A DNA stretch of 64,000 bases from Chrysaora quinquecirrha (lineage: Eukaryota; Cnidaria; Scyphozoa; Semaeostomeae; Pelagiidae). Below, piece after piece: positions 10,682-20,448 of this stretch. Made by a program: the position numbers and the translations under genes. The notes below the pieces were generated by a model. That model ran no database searches and had not been told where the DNA came from. It worked only from the letters and a program-made list of their open reading frames with translations. The stretch spans positions 1,231,084 to 1,295,083 of the forward strand of contig JACTAT010000050.1 of assembly GCA_014526335.1 (NCBI GenBank), given 5' to 3'. Every line of letters begins with the position of its first letter. Within the stretch, counting starts at the first letter, position 1.

Positions 10682-11668
10682 TTATTCGTATCTAAATTCA
10701 AGTCCCGTTCCTTTCAAGTGTTTTTCGATTGCTGCGTCCATTCTTTTGTTCATTTCTTCTGTGAAATAATTCTTCCAATCACCAACTTCACCTTTTCGGA
10801 AGAAACTGTCATCTTCTTTCGCATTTTCAGAAAACGTATTCTTCTTCATGGCATGTTCATGCTCTGCAGCGCTTTCTTTCATTTTCTTGAAACTCAAATG
10901 ATTCTTCAAAGCTACGACTTGCTCATCAGTGAGATCTTTCCCCAGAAACTTTGCAACTTTTCTGATGCATCCTTCTAGATCCTTCTTCATATCTTCATAA
11001 AAGAGCAAACAGAGATTAGGATGGTCCTTTCTTTTCCATGCCTCTAGAGTGTAGTCCCAATACGGACAATAGAAAATCATATTTTCCATGAAAAGGTTGA
11101 AGTATGCTTCAAAATCACCAATGTACCCATGATGTTTGAACAATCTATCGTGATGATAAAACGAAACAACTGTGTCTTTTGGATTTCTCATGCATGTTAC
11201 CACTTTGCATTGGTCGAGCAGGTCTGGAGGTAGCAAATCATAAGGAAGATGGGACTTAATAACCCTTGGGGACGCTGCCGCACCGATTCTACCAAACACT
11301 TCATCGAAAGACATCCCTGGGGGTTTCGGCGACATGAAATCAAGAATAAGACCAACCTCAAGGAACTCCACCCTATGCATCCCAAACTGCTTTCTTGCGG
11401 TTTCAAAATCACAGTTATTCTGGATACACCAAACCATCTCTTGTGTCCATGTTGTTCCGTTTTTTGCCCAAGTTAGTACAAATGTATCACTAGGCCTAAT
11501 TTTCAAGTTGTAAATCTGTTCTTTGTACTTCCCATAAGAAGCTGGCAATACACAATTCCCAGGACTGGTTCTTATAAAAGACTGACCAAGATCTCTTACG
11601 GATGTGTAGAGTTTACCAAGCTGCTCGTTTTCAGCGTCACTTAAAGGCAAGATTTCGATTCCAGACAT
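10682..11668 (-). CDS. cytosolic sulfotransferase (SULT), copy 4
   Basis: This is a 328-residue single-exon sulfotransferase, start MSGIEILPL. It has WAKNGTTWTQ (67-76), His140 in IKSHLPY, RNPKDTVVSFYHH (161-173) and the C-terminal loop RKGEVGDWKNYFT (291-303). All residues known to be needed for PAPS binding and catalysis in cytosolic SULTs are present. The KNYFTEEMN segment lies where the family's KxxxTVxxxE dimer motif is found but matches it poorly. The stop overlaps AATAAA as in copies 1-3. It is expected to be soluble: no signal peptide or membrane segment is seen. Its promoter side abuts the inverted-repeat element at 11705, which begins only about 36 bases upstream of the ATG, so that element may now supply or disturb the promoter. 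Confidence 0.92.
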   Translation of the reverse strand: MSGIEILPLSDAENEQLGKLYTSVRDLGQSFIRTSPGNCVLPASYGKYKEQIYNLKIRPSDTFVLTWAKNGTTWTQEMVWCIQNNCDFETARKQFGMHRVEFLEVGLILDFMSPKPPGMSFDEVFGRIGAAASPRVIKSHLPYDLLPPDLLDQCKVVTCMRNPKDTVVSFYHHDRLFKHHGYIGDFEAYFNLFMENMIFYCPYWDYTLEAWKRKDHPNLCLLFYEDMKKDLEGCIRKVAKFLGKDLTDEQVVALKNHLSFKKMKESAAEHEHAMKKNTFSENAKEDDSFFRKGEVGDWKNYFTEEMNKRMDAAIEKHLKGTGLEFRYE

Positions 11669-11704
11669 ATTTGAAACAACACAGTTCTAGACGCGTGTAC
11701 TTCA

Positions 11705-13319
11705 TAGTATGGAGTTGGGCACTGGACAAAATGGCAGGATACATTTTGTGGAGTGGAAAGACGTTTTGTGGCGTCGGTCCAGTGATTTGTGGCGGCGCTT
11801 TTCTTATGGTTGTGGCACACAATGGAGGGTCACGTGTATTTTGGTTGTGGCTAATGAGTTTTGGTTGTGGCAGCTTGATTGACATGACTTTTGGTTGTGG
11901 CAGCTTGATTGACATGACTTTTGGTCGTGGCGAAAAAGTTTTGGTTGTGGCAAAAGACTTGTGTCTGGACCAGAGTACCCCAGTGTAAAAATAGAACTTA
12001 GGGGCAAGATATGACTTGAGTCTATATCACATCTTTTCAGCGTATTAAACTGCCTTTATATTGTGAATTGTGACATTCTATGGTCTGGCCTTCTCTGTTT
12101 ATGGCGAATTGTACCATTGGGGGTCTGGACCAGAGTACCCCAGTCTAAAAATAGAACTTAGGGGCAAGATGTGACTTGGGTCTATATCACATCTTTTTCA
12201 GCGTACCAAACTTAGTATTTTCTGAAATTTTAGTGCTTGTAATGCTTACGTAATGAGTAAAACTCCGTTGATACACTCTTTTTTTTAAAAAACCTGTTTA
12301 TAAGAAAACTCAGTACTGAGATCAATATTGGTTAAGAAACTTTCAGTACTCGACCCAAAATGATAAGAAACTCTCAGGTCTCAATAGTTTTAGAGTTAAA
12401 TAAAACGAACTTCTGTTACACCACAAGGGTCTATTTTATAAAAAGAACAGCTCATGTAAACGTGAATTGTATTGTTTCTTCTATTTGTCAAATTAAAGTG
12501 TCAATTACCTGTTTTGGCACTAAAAAAATTTGATCCCGAAGAAACTGCTAAGAAACTTTCAGAACCAAAATTGTCCAAAACTAAGAAACTTTGAGTACTG
12601 AAAATATCTTAGTTTCTTATAAAAAGAGCGTATGCGAGTTTTTGACGGCAAGTTCATTGCAAAAATGCAGACCCAGTTTCCAGACCCCCCCAAACACCCC
12701 CTCTTTGATGTTCATTCAGTACTTATGTGCTCCTTTTCTACACTAAAAATTTCTAAAAGCGATTCGAGATAAGATTTAAACTTATTTGTAAGCTGTTTCG
12801 CTTCGAAGGTCTAATACTTGTGAAAAGTGAATAAAAATATCAATATAGCTACACTGTGAAACAATTTGAGAGGTTTTCACTCAGGCAAGTTTCAAATATT
12901 CATAATTCCTTTTTTCAGTCAAAAAGGCATGAGTAAAAACAGAATAATTTAAATGAAAAATAAATATGTGCTTTATATCATATATAAAACCCTTTTGTTA
13001 CACGTGAATATGCATGAAGCGACTCGAAGGACACAAGTCTTTTGCCACAACCAAAACTTTTCGCCACGACCAAAAGTCATGTCAATCAAGCTGCCACAAC
13101 CAAAAGTCATGTCAATCAAGCTGCCACAACCAAAAGTCATGTCAATCAAGCTGCCACAACCAAAACTCATTAGCCACAACCAAAATACACGTGACCCTCC
13201 ATTGTGTGCCACAACCATAAGAAAAGCGCCGCCACGAATCACTGGATCGACGCCACAAAACGTCTTTCCACTCCACAAAATGTATCCTGCCATTTTGTCC
13301 AGTGCCCAACTCCATACTA
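11705..13319. mobile_element. long-TIR foldback element with 30-bp minisatellite
   Basis: The left arm 11705-11965 and right arm 13030-13319 are inverted copies flanked by TA (TAGTATGGAGTTGGGCAC...). Each arm is rich in GGTTGTGGC. A 30-bp unit containing GGTTGTGGCAGCTTGATTG occurs twice on the left and three times on the right, which explains the arm length difference. Internally a segment of about 85 bp beginning GTCTGGACCAGAGTACCCCAG is duplicated (11962 and 12122). No transposase is encoded; the apparent frames are mirror images of the arms. It is probably a non-autonomous DNA transposon with a TA target. Confidence 0.8.
12272..12633. mobile_element. TACAC-type inverted-repeat element, AAGAAACT word
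   Basis: The ends are TACACTC-(T)8 and AAAAAGAGCGTA, with internal TTTATAAGAAAACTC at the left and TTTCTTATAAAAA at the right. The word AAGAAACT(TTCAG) recurs at least five times inside. It is nested in the long-TIR element at 11705-13319. Confidence 0.65.
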
Positions 13320-13849
13320 AATGCGTTTAAATTTGGCGGCTATAAATTTTCGCCACACTGTCTGTGCTTATCATTGAAACTGAACATGAACTGTTAACAG
13401 GGAACGTTTCAAAGCGTGGTCAAACAAATTTTTTATACCACCCGCCCTCCCTGCTTGCTTGATGTAGGTAACTTGGTTTAGATGCTTTCGATTAGTGTCT
13501 TGGGGCTCTGGTTGTCTGCATGGACATAGTGTGCTGGTCTGCAGAAATCACTTCGTTTCTTCGTCAACCCCCCAGAAGCGAAGGGCATTTTGGCATTGGC
13601 ACAGACCACCCATTCTGAAGTTACAATGATGAGAAAAACACCACCAGATCTTACTTGATAGACAATGGTGGCTACACAGCGGTGAGGGACTTTTTTGCAT
13701 TGAGAAGTGCTATTGATTTTACAATGACGCTATTGCTTTCCCTGGAATAATATTAACACAATAGGAACCTAGCAAACACAGTTTACTTTAAACTTTCAAA
13801 GCAAATTCCGCTCACTGATCAGTGAATGCAGCTTATACGGGATACTACG
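13320..13849. other. intergenic, no gene seen
   Basis: I see nothing coding and no clear repeat between the foldback element and the inverted-repeat transposon that starts at 13850. Confidence 0.5.
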
Positions 13850-15076
13850 CAGGGGCGGATCCAGAGGGGTGCAAAGGGTGCAGATGCACCAGTCAGATTT
13901 GGCTGGCAAAAATATGTATTTTATGACATATATACTTTTACGGTATATTCAGATTTGGGCACTGGGAATCAGTGTTCTTCAGTCAAAGCGGAGACGAGAA
14001 TAAACTTTCATTGTGACGCTCGTCCTCCCCCTTGATTGTCGTCATTATTAAATTGCGGAACAGAATTTTGAGTTCTCTTCCAATGAAATTGTTGGGTTGT
14101 AATTGATCCTGAATTGCACCAGTGGTCCGTAATTTACGGTTGTCAATTGCCCAGAAAGCCAATCAGAAGCCTCAAAAGCGCTCCACTTGCGTCAGATTTG
14201 CACCACTCAGGAAGGATAAACCAATCAGAAGCCGTATCTGATGGTGCAGATTGGACTTTCAGGGGGTAATTCAGGGTGTAAGCATCAGAATCAAGAAATA
14301 ACACAGAGAAACTGCTGAAGTGCTGATCAGTCAATTCAACTGAATTGTTGTACGATTTCAAAATGGCGAACATGAACTCGCAGCTTTGGGCTTTTGCAGT
14401 TGAGATGTATAATTCAAAGTGAATCAATGACAACGGATCAAAAAATCTTGAAGGTTAAAGAAATGAAAGATGTATTTTTAAAAGAAGTAGATGTCAAGAA
14501 GAGTCGATAAATGTAAATAGAGTAAAAAAATGTAGGTAAATACAGTATGGCCTAAATCGGTGTGAATTTTCGGAGCTGCAACTGCCAAGAGAGCAAAGGC
14601 TTGGCAGAGGAGCAGAAGAATTCTATGCATTCAGGTGAGCTGGAAGTAAACAGAGGTCTCCTGGTTTTATAATTTCGTAATTTATATTTGGTTGTTTGAT
14701 TTTGAAAACTTGAAATTTTTCCAACCAGACGTCGCTACGATGTCCAAAAATGCACACCTTTTGATATTTCACTGCTTTAATAATTTTAAGATAACGTGTA
14801 AAAACATAAGACCATAAAGACTTTAGTTCGTAGTTTTGATTTAATGCCTGTTCAAGTTACTGCAATTAGTTATTGTCTTGTTATATTATTAGTTTATTAC
14901 AAAGCTATGTTTTGATTCGCCGGAATTTATCGTGTGTTTTCTTTTATAATAACCTAAATTTTGGTGTCATTTCCATAATTCCTGTGTTTGAAAGCATTAT
15001 CCTATTATTTGCCGTGGGCGAAAAATTTTAGACCCTCAATTCATGCACCACCCAAATTTTGGCTGGATCCGCCCTG
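13850..15076. mobile_element. hAT-like non-autonomous DNA transposon
   Basis: The left end reads CAGGGGCGGATCCAG and the right end CTGGATCCGCCCTG, a near-perfect terminal inverted repeat of about 15 bp. I recall this end type from animal hAT elements; that assignment is from memory. The interior has no transposase frame. No 8-bp duplication is found: the left flank is ATACTACG and the right flank TTAGTAAA. The right flank is SULT coding sequence while the left flank is not, so the junction has been rearranged or a deletion followed insertion. Confidence 0.65.
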
Positions 15077-16014
15077 TTAGTAAACTCTACACATCCGTAA
15101 GAGATCTTGGCCAGTCTTATGTTAGAGCCAGTCCTGGTAACTGCGTCTTGCCAGCTTCTTATGGGAAGTACAAAGAACAGATTTACGACTTCAAGCTAAG
15201 GCCTGATGATACATTTGTCCTGACATGGGCAAAAAACGGAACAACATGGACGCAAGAGATGGTTTGGTGCATCCAGAATAATTGCGACATCGAAACAGCA
15301 AAACAACAACATACAATGCAAAGAGTGGGCTTCATGGAGTTCGGGATTATCCTTGATTTCGTGTCACCAAAAATCCCAGGAATGTCATTCGAGGAGGTCG
15401 TTGGTAGAATCGAGGCCTCGGCGTCTCCAAGAGTTATCAAGTCGCATCTTCCTTATTGTTTGCTACCAGCAGACATGCTCGACAAGTGCAAAGTTGTAAC
15501 ATGCTTCAGAAACCCAAAAGATACAGTTGTTTCATATTACCATCATGATAGGTTGTTCAGACATCATGGGTACATTGGTGATTTTGAAGCATACTTTAAC
15601 CTGTTCATGGAAAATCAGCTTTTGTATTGTCCGTATTGGGATTACATTTTGGAGGCATGGAAAAGAAGGGACCATCCTAATCTCTGTTTGCTGTTTTATG
15701 AAGATATGAAGAAGGATCTAGAAGGATGCATTCGAAAAGTAGCTAAGTTTCTTGAGAAAGACCTCACTGATGAGCAAGTCGAAGTTTTGAAGGAACATTT
15801 GAGTTTCAAGAATATGAAAGAAAGCGCTGCAGAGCATGAAAAGATGATGAAACAGCTCGCATACTCTGAAAATGCAAAAGAAGATGACAGTTTCTTCCGA
15901 AAAGGTGACGTTGGTGATTGGAAGAATTATTTCACAGAGGAAATGAATAAAAGAATGGATGCAGCAATTGAGAAGCATTTCAAGGGGGCTGGACTTGAAT
16001 TTAAGTATTGTTGA
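15043..16014 (+). CDS. cytosolic sulfotransferase (SULT), copy 5, transposon-derived N-terminus
   Basis: This is a 323-residue open frame. From Ser13 onward it is a normal sulfotransferase almost identical to copy 3 in its first third: WAKNGTTWTQ (62-71), His135 in IKSHLPY, RNPKDTVVSYYHH (156-168) and RKGDVGDWKNYFT near the C-terminus. The first 11 codons plus one base (MHHPNFGWIRP) lie in the right terminal repeat of the transposon ending at 15076 and replace the usual 17 N-terminal residues, MSGI included. The N-terminal residues lost lie before the PAPS loop and are variable in the family, so the enzyme could still fold. The original promoter is gone; expression would depend on transposon or upstream sequence. 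It may be a recent pseudogene that has kept its frame or a chimeric gene; I cannot tell which. Confidence 0.75.
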   Translation: MHHPNFGWIRPVSKLYTSVRDLGQSYVRASPGNCVLPASYGKYKEQIYDFKLRPDDTFVLTWAKNGTTWTQEMVWCIQNNCDIETAKQQHTMQRVGFMEFGIILDFVSPKIPGMSFEEVVGRIEASASPRVIKSHLPYCLLPADMLDKCKVVTCFRNPKDTVVSYYHHDRLFRHHGYIGDFEAYFNLFMENQLLYCPYWDYILEAWKRRDHPNLCLLFYEDMKKDLEGCIRKVAKFLEKDLTDEQVEVLKEHLSFKNMKESAAEHEKMMKQLAYSENAKEDDSFFRKGDVGDWKNYFTEEMNKRMDAAIEKHFKGAGLEFKYC

Positions 16015-16366
16015 GGACTTTAATTTTGGTACTGTCGAAATGCATTCGGCTTAATATAACTAGCCAACTAGATTTATGCACAATTCTTGAATATGAGCTA
16101 AGTAGCACTTTTCACGCATTTAGGAGCCTTTATTATTAAAGAGCGAATGTAGTACAACCAATTTCTGATGCACTATTTATATAAGAGCAAGTAAAATAAA
16201 GGAGGGTGACATTGATTGAATATTCTTCGAAACACATTTTTGGCGTATTTCATGCGTTATAGGTAAAACATTAAAAATTATTTCAAAATTCAACATGTTT
16301 AATTTTTTCTGAAAGGTAAAAACATACGATGACAATTCATATAAGCTGACGAAACTATACCGTATT
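16015..16366. other. 3' flank of SULT copy 5
   Basis: I see nothing recognisable here beyond AT-rich sequence with an ATTAAAG near 16136 and an AATAAA near 16196, either of which could serve polyadenylation. Confidence 0.4.
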
Positions 16367-17291
16367 TTAGGCCCTTGCCTAGTGATCAAACATTGTTTTG
16401 CCAGAGATGTGTAATTTGTTTGTCAATTAGAAATGCTGAGCGATTTGGTCTCATCATCAAGCGAGATTTGCTTTACAAGCTATGTTTTCCCGTTTGGACA
16501 CCTTGCAAAATACTGTTTATCAAATATTCCTGCTGGTGCGAAGCAGAAAATCAGAAAATGTTTTTGAAGATTTTCAAAAGCATTGCCAAGTAATTCTGCA
16601 TGTCAGGCAATGTTGCGCTACGTGGCCAAACGCTCCTTGAGAGAAACATAAACACGAAGCATAACAGTTTGCTTGTCAAGTAACGTATGTCCCTTTGGCT
16701 CGCTTTTAAAAGATTTTTTTGTAAAGCATTTAGTTTTCGAAACATTGTTTTTTAAGTACTACATAAATTCTCAAGCATGAAATTTACCATTGCAGCTTGC
16801 AAGTATACGAAACTAAAAAGCCAATGGAGCAAGTGTTTGGCGCTTAACGATCAAACATTGTTGGTCAAACATTCTAAATTTGCTTTTCAACAAATGTTTG
16901 ACCGTTTGGCCACGTCCAAAAACATTGTTGTCCAACACTTTGGAACAAAGAAGCCTTTGCTAATGCGCTAGCACGAAGTCTTGTTGTTAAGAAATGTTGC
17001 TAGGTTCCAAAATGTTGCAAGTTGTTCAAGCATGACAATAACAAAAGAAATGTTTGACAAGCAATGTTGGAAAGGCGGCCAAACCAGCAAAGATTGCTTG
17101 ACAAGCAGAAGTAAGTAAAATTCGTGGTGTGATGTTTTTGAAAAAATTCAAAAACATTTTTTGCTTGACGCAAGCAAAAAATGTAGGACGAGCAATGTTT
17201 TTGGACGTGGCCAAACGGTCAAAGATTTTACTTGACAAGCAAATTTCAAATGTTTGACCAACATTGTTTGATCATTTGGCCAGGGCCTTAG
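16367..17291. mobile_element. TTAGGCCCT inverted-repeat element A
   Basis: The left end is TTAGGCCCTTGCC...GATCAAACATTG and the right end is the complement of TAAGGCCCTGGCCAAATG. Inside, CAATGTTTGAC, GTTTGACCGTTTGGCCA and GCCAAACG words recur about ten times in both orientations. No coding capacity is seen. Confidence 0.65.
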
Positions 17292-17519
17292 ATTTCACCA
17301 TAAAACATCTTTCTGAAGTCGGTTACAAATGTTTGAAAAACAATATTTGGTCAATTGGCCAAGAACTGAATGCGGTGCTGTTTCGAGCGTTTAAAGCTAC
17401 AAAAGTTTAAAATTGCATTTCTATCTTTAGTTCCTAAAGGATATTCTCCTTTGCAGGTCTAGCAATGTTCTATAATGCTCAGTTACTCTCTCAACTCAGA
17501 TTATGAGCTGTTTACCAAC

Positions 17520-18219
17520 GGCCTAAGGTCCCAGCCAAATGATCAAACGTTGTTGGTCAAACATTTGAGCTTTGGTTCACAAGCAATGTTTGACCGTTTT
17601 GCCTGATTACAATACATTGCTTGGAAAGGAGAATTCGCTCAGCAATGTTTAAACTTTTCAAGCACAAATGTTTGACGAGCAATGTTTTATTATGTGCTCA
17701 AAGGGGGCCTATTACAGGTCTGCGGCTTCACGGCTTCCACCCCTATTTTGAGTGCGGCTTACGGATTTTGCGATGCTTTTTCTATGGTTTGCGGCTTCAG
17801 AAAAAGTTGCGGCTTGCGTTTTTTGGTGTGTACTGACATCGGTTTAAGGCATTTTTCATGCGGCTGCGGCTTTTGAGCGGAAAAAGGCTACATACATTCT
17901 GAATTTTACAAGGAATGTGCGTGAAGAGGGTTCTGTGGCGCTCGAAAATGAAATAGGAAAAGTAAATAAGCGATCAGGCGGATAAGCAAGCGACAGGATA
18001 AATGTCGATCGACAAGCTATTAGAGCCGTTCATGTTATGCCCGCAAGTGAAGTTAACGGCAGCGGCTTAGCCATTTTTTGACGACGGATTGCGACTTTAA
18101 GCTGATTTTTTCACGGTTTCGTGGCTTCTGGACCCCGTGTAATAGGCCCCCCTCAAACGGTCAAACATTGCAATTGGCAATCGAATTACACATGTTTGAT
18201 CCTTTGGCCAGGGCCTAAA
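17520..18219. mobile_element. TTAGGCCCT inverted-repeat element B
   Basis: Its ends are GGCCTAAGGTCCCAGCCAAATG and TTTGGCCAGGGCCTAAAC, the same family as element A at 16367-17291. The GTTTGACC word recurs again. It is interrupted by the nested element at 17703-18151; without it the copy is about 245 bp. Confidence 0.65.
17703..18151. mobile_element. nested GGGGGCCTATTACA element with CTCAAA duplication
   Basis: The ends GGGGGCCTATTACA and TGTAATAGGCCCCC are exact inverted repeats. CTCAAA is repeated directly at 17697-17702 and 18152-18157, consistent with a 6-bp target duplication. The word GCGGCTT occurs about eight times inside. It inserted into element B. No transposase is encoded. Confidence 0.75.
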
Positions 18220-18315
18220 CGTTTTCCTAATTTTCTTTTTTGCTACGATAACAAACTTTCATATGACATACTGGTTAAGATTACAAAGAAGCAATATACT
18301 ATATACTATACGCAG

Positions 18316-20448
18316 TTACAATGAGCTGTATGTAGTGGAAATGGTCACTGGTTTTTCAGCCTCGCTTCTCTTCAATGATGCATTAATTAAATATATAAAA
18401 CAGAGGCTAAGAAGATAGAAGAAAAACATAATGTATCCAGCGAAATGAGCACCTCCAATTTTGTTTGCTTTCCAAAGAACCATGGTAAAAATGACACTGT
18501 AGAGATTTCCAAACAGCAACAAGACACACGAGGTGATGCCTTCGGAGATGGGGTACGCGATTTCCGCTGCGTACTCGAGACCGACGCTTAGAAATGGATA
18601 GGAGAATACACTGAAGACACAAAAAACCATGAACATGATGAAGAAATGATTATCGTAGCTCAGGAGCAGAGTGAAGATCAGCATGCTTAATGCACATGTA
18701 CCAAATGCCCACAATGAGAGCTTTCTGTATCTCTTTGTTCTGTCTAGCCAAACACCACAGAAAAACATAGCAAGAACACCAACGAAATTCGAAATGAATC
18801 CCAAATATCCAATCTGCTTCTCCTTACCAGGATATCTTGACGTGATCATTTCATTTAGGATTGTATTATACGCACAGTTTAGACCGTAGTATATAGCATA
18901 TGCTTGGCAAAGTAAATGAAATGAGCTGAACTTAGCAAGAATCCACATCGACTCTCTGAAATCTGGTATTCTTTCGTAGACGATTTTCTTCTCTGATTCA
19001 CACTCCTCTTTCAAAATTTCCTTTTTATCCTGAGAGACGTATCCATTTTCTAAGACTGTTCCATTTTTTGAAAATTTCACCCGAAATTCTTTACTGCCTA
19101 AGAGTAGAATATCCATCACCACGCTTTCTTCCTTTGTTTGGAATTTCCCCTTGTTCCCTTGCATCTTTTCAGTCACGAATTTTACCATCCTCTTACTCTC
19201 AAGCAGCAAATCTTCATCATTTGCGCCATAGTTTCGATTAACCTCGCTTCCATCCTCAGTCAAATCGAGTTCATGTTGTTGGACGATGCGACCATTTTCC
19301 TTGTTATTACGATCAATCTTTTTGTAATTACGACCATTCTCCTTGAAATTACGACCATTTTCCACTTGGTTTCGACAACTGTCCTTGTAACTATGACCAT
19401 AAACCTTGTTAGAATGACCAAGATCATTATAATTGCGACCATGGTCTATCTGATCACGACCACTGTCCTTGTAATTACGACCATTTTCCTTTTGAGTACG
19501 ACCATCTACCTGAAAATCAACCTCCCCTTCCTTACTGTGACCGGCGTGTCCATTAGCAATGACCAAATTTTCTTCAGTATTTCTCAAGTTCTTCTCAATA
19601 ACTCTCGATTTCTCTTCTTCAAAACTCGAACCTTGATCCAGCATTAAGACTTCAAACCCATTAACTGCATGGTCGTTTACGTATTTCCCGCCATTTTCCA
19701 TGCTGTCCAAAGAACCATTCCAAACTACCTCTCCTTTGAGAATCTCTCGCATTCGTTCCTTATTCTGCAACTGTAGCAACAAGGCCTGCGATTTGCTTGG
19801 TGGGGTAGGTGGGGCATCTTTGATGAACAGAACTGAGAAAAGGACTAGCAAAGTACATACAACTGCTTGGTATATCATCTGATTAGTCATACCACGATGA
19901 ACAGTATAATCCATATCAGGCGAGTTTGGTACCATTATCCCCATTAGAAATCCTCCAGCTATACCGAACATATTCATCAGAACACCGATAGAGCTTGCAG
20001 TGGCTCTTTCGTGCTCTCCGAACCACACAGCAGCGAGCCTTGGGGGTATGAATAACAGAAAACACTGTGCGAATGAAGCTGATGTGTTACCAAGAAAAAC
20101 CAATACGAATCCATCTCGATTAGCACCGATGCAACGCAAACAGCTACCCAGACCATTCAGTACAGCGCCGATGACGATAGTGAATTTCAAGCCGAAACGA
20201 TTTGATATATATAAAGCAGCAACGACAAACACGAATAACACGAAAAATATCATTGAGAGCCAGTTCACAGAGTTCGAATCAACTTTATAGTAGACTTTGA
20301 CGATGCTTGTTATCGACGATAGATTTATCCAGAGTGCTTCATTTGTGAATGAAATTAGTGAAAACACAGCGAGGATTACCCATCTTCGTTTATAAAGGGT
20401 GAATTTCTGCACCAAAGGCAAGCGGGTTTCGTCTTGATTTCGGCCCAT
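18316..20448 (-). CDS. FLVCR-like MFS transporter with heptad-repeat loop
   Basis: This is a 710-residue major facilitator of the FLVCR (SLC49) type, a plasma- or organelle-membrane carrier whose vertebrate relatives move choline, ethanolamine or heme. Family marks are LYKRRW just before TM1, NWLSM in TM2, GLKFTIVIG...GSCLRC (residues 86-106), PPRLAAVWFGEHERATA (135-151), a PGKEKQIGYLGF entry to TM8 and AYPISEGITSCVLLL near TM11. Twelve membrane segments are expected. The loop between TM6 and TM7 (about 210-490) is roughly 200 residues longer than in the other five copies and contains 11 heptads of the type NGRNYKE (315-391). The gene is single-exon and starts at the only ATG ahead of TM1. 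Substrate is unknown; the loop is hydrophilic and probably cytoplasmic. Confidence 0.87.
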   Translation of the reverse strand: MGRNQDETRLPLVQKFTLYKRRWVILAVFSLISFTNEALWINLSSITSIVKVYYKVDSNSVNWLSMIFFVLFVFVVAALYISNRFGLKFTIVIGAVLNGLGSCLRCIGANRDGFVLVFLGNTSASFAQCFLLFIPPRLAAVWFGEHERATASSIGVLMNMFGIAGGFLMGIMVPNSPDMDYTVHRGMTNQMIYQAVVCTLLVLFSVLFIKDAPPTPPSKSQALLLQLQNKERMREILKGEVVWNGSLDSMENGGKYVNDHAVNGFEVLMLDQGSSFEEEKSRVIEKNLRNTEENLVIANGHAGHSKEGEVDFQVDGRTQKENGRNYKDSGRDQIDHGRNYNDLGHSNKVYGHSYKDSCRNQVENGRNFKENGRNYKKIDRNNKENGRIVQQHELDLTEDGSEVNRNYGANDEDLLLESKRMVKFVTEKMQGNKGKFQTKEESVVMDILLLGSKEFRVKFSKNGTVLENGYVSQDKKEILKEECESEKKIVYERIPDFRESMWILAKFSSFHLLCQAYAIYYGLNCAYNTILNEMITSRYPGKEKQIGYLGFISNFVGVLAMFFCGVWLDRTKRYRKLSLWAFGTCALSMLIFTLLLSYDNHFFIMFMVFCVFSVFSYPFLSVGLEYAAEIAYPISEGITSCVLLLFGNLYSVIFTMVLWKANKIGGAHFAGYIMFFFYLLSLCFIYLINASLKRSEAEKPVTISTTYSSL
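19276..19506 (-). repeat. coding heptad repeats, 11 x 7 residues (21 bp)
   Basis: Residues 315-391 of the transporter divide into DGRTQKE, NGRNYKD, SGRDQID, HGRNYND, LGHSNKV, YGHSYKD, SCRNQVE, NGRNFKE, NGRNYKK, IDRNNKE and NGRIVQQ. On the + strand this appears as repeated ACGACCATTTTCCTT-like words. The units have diverged, so the array is not brand new. It has no equivalent in the other transporters of the cluster. Confidence 0.85.

Noticed and set aside
13080..13170. Three regular 30-bp direct repeats resembling a CRISPR array
   Set aside because: The units are contiguous with no spacers, lie in the arm of an inverted-repeat element, and the genome is eukaryotic.
11602..13330. Open frames of 92-128 codons in the foldback arms
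   Set aside because: They are mirror images from the inverted arms and encode only the minisatellite words.
19138..19647. 169-codon open frame on the + strand opposite the transporter
   Set aside because: It is the antisense shadow of the heptad-repeat loop and has no family features.
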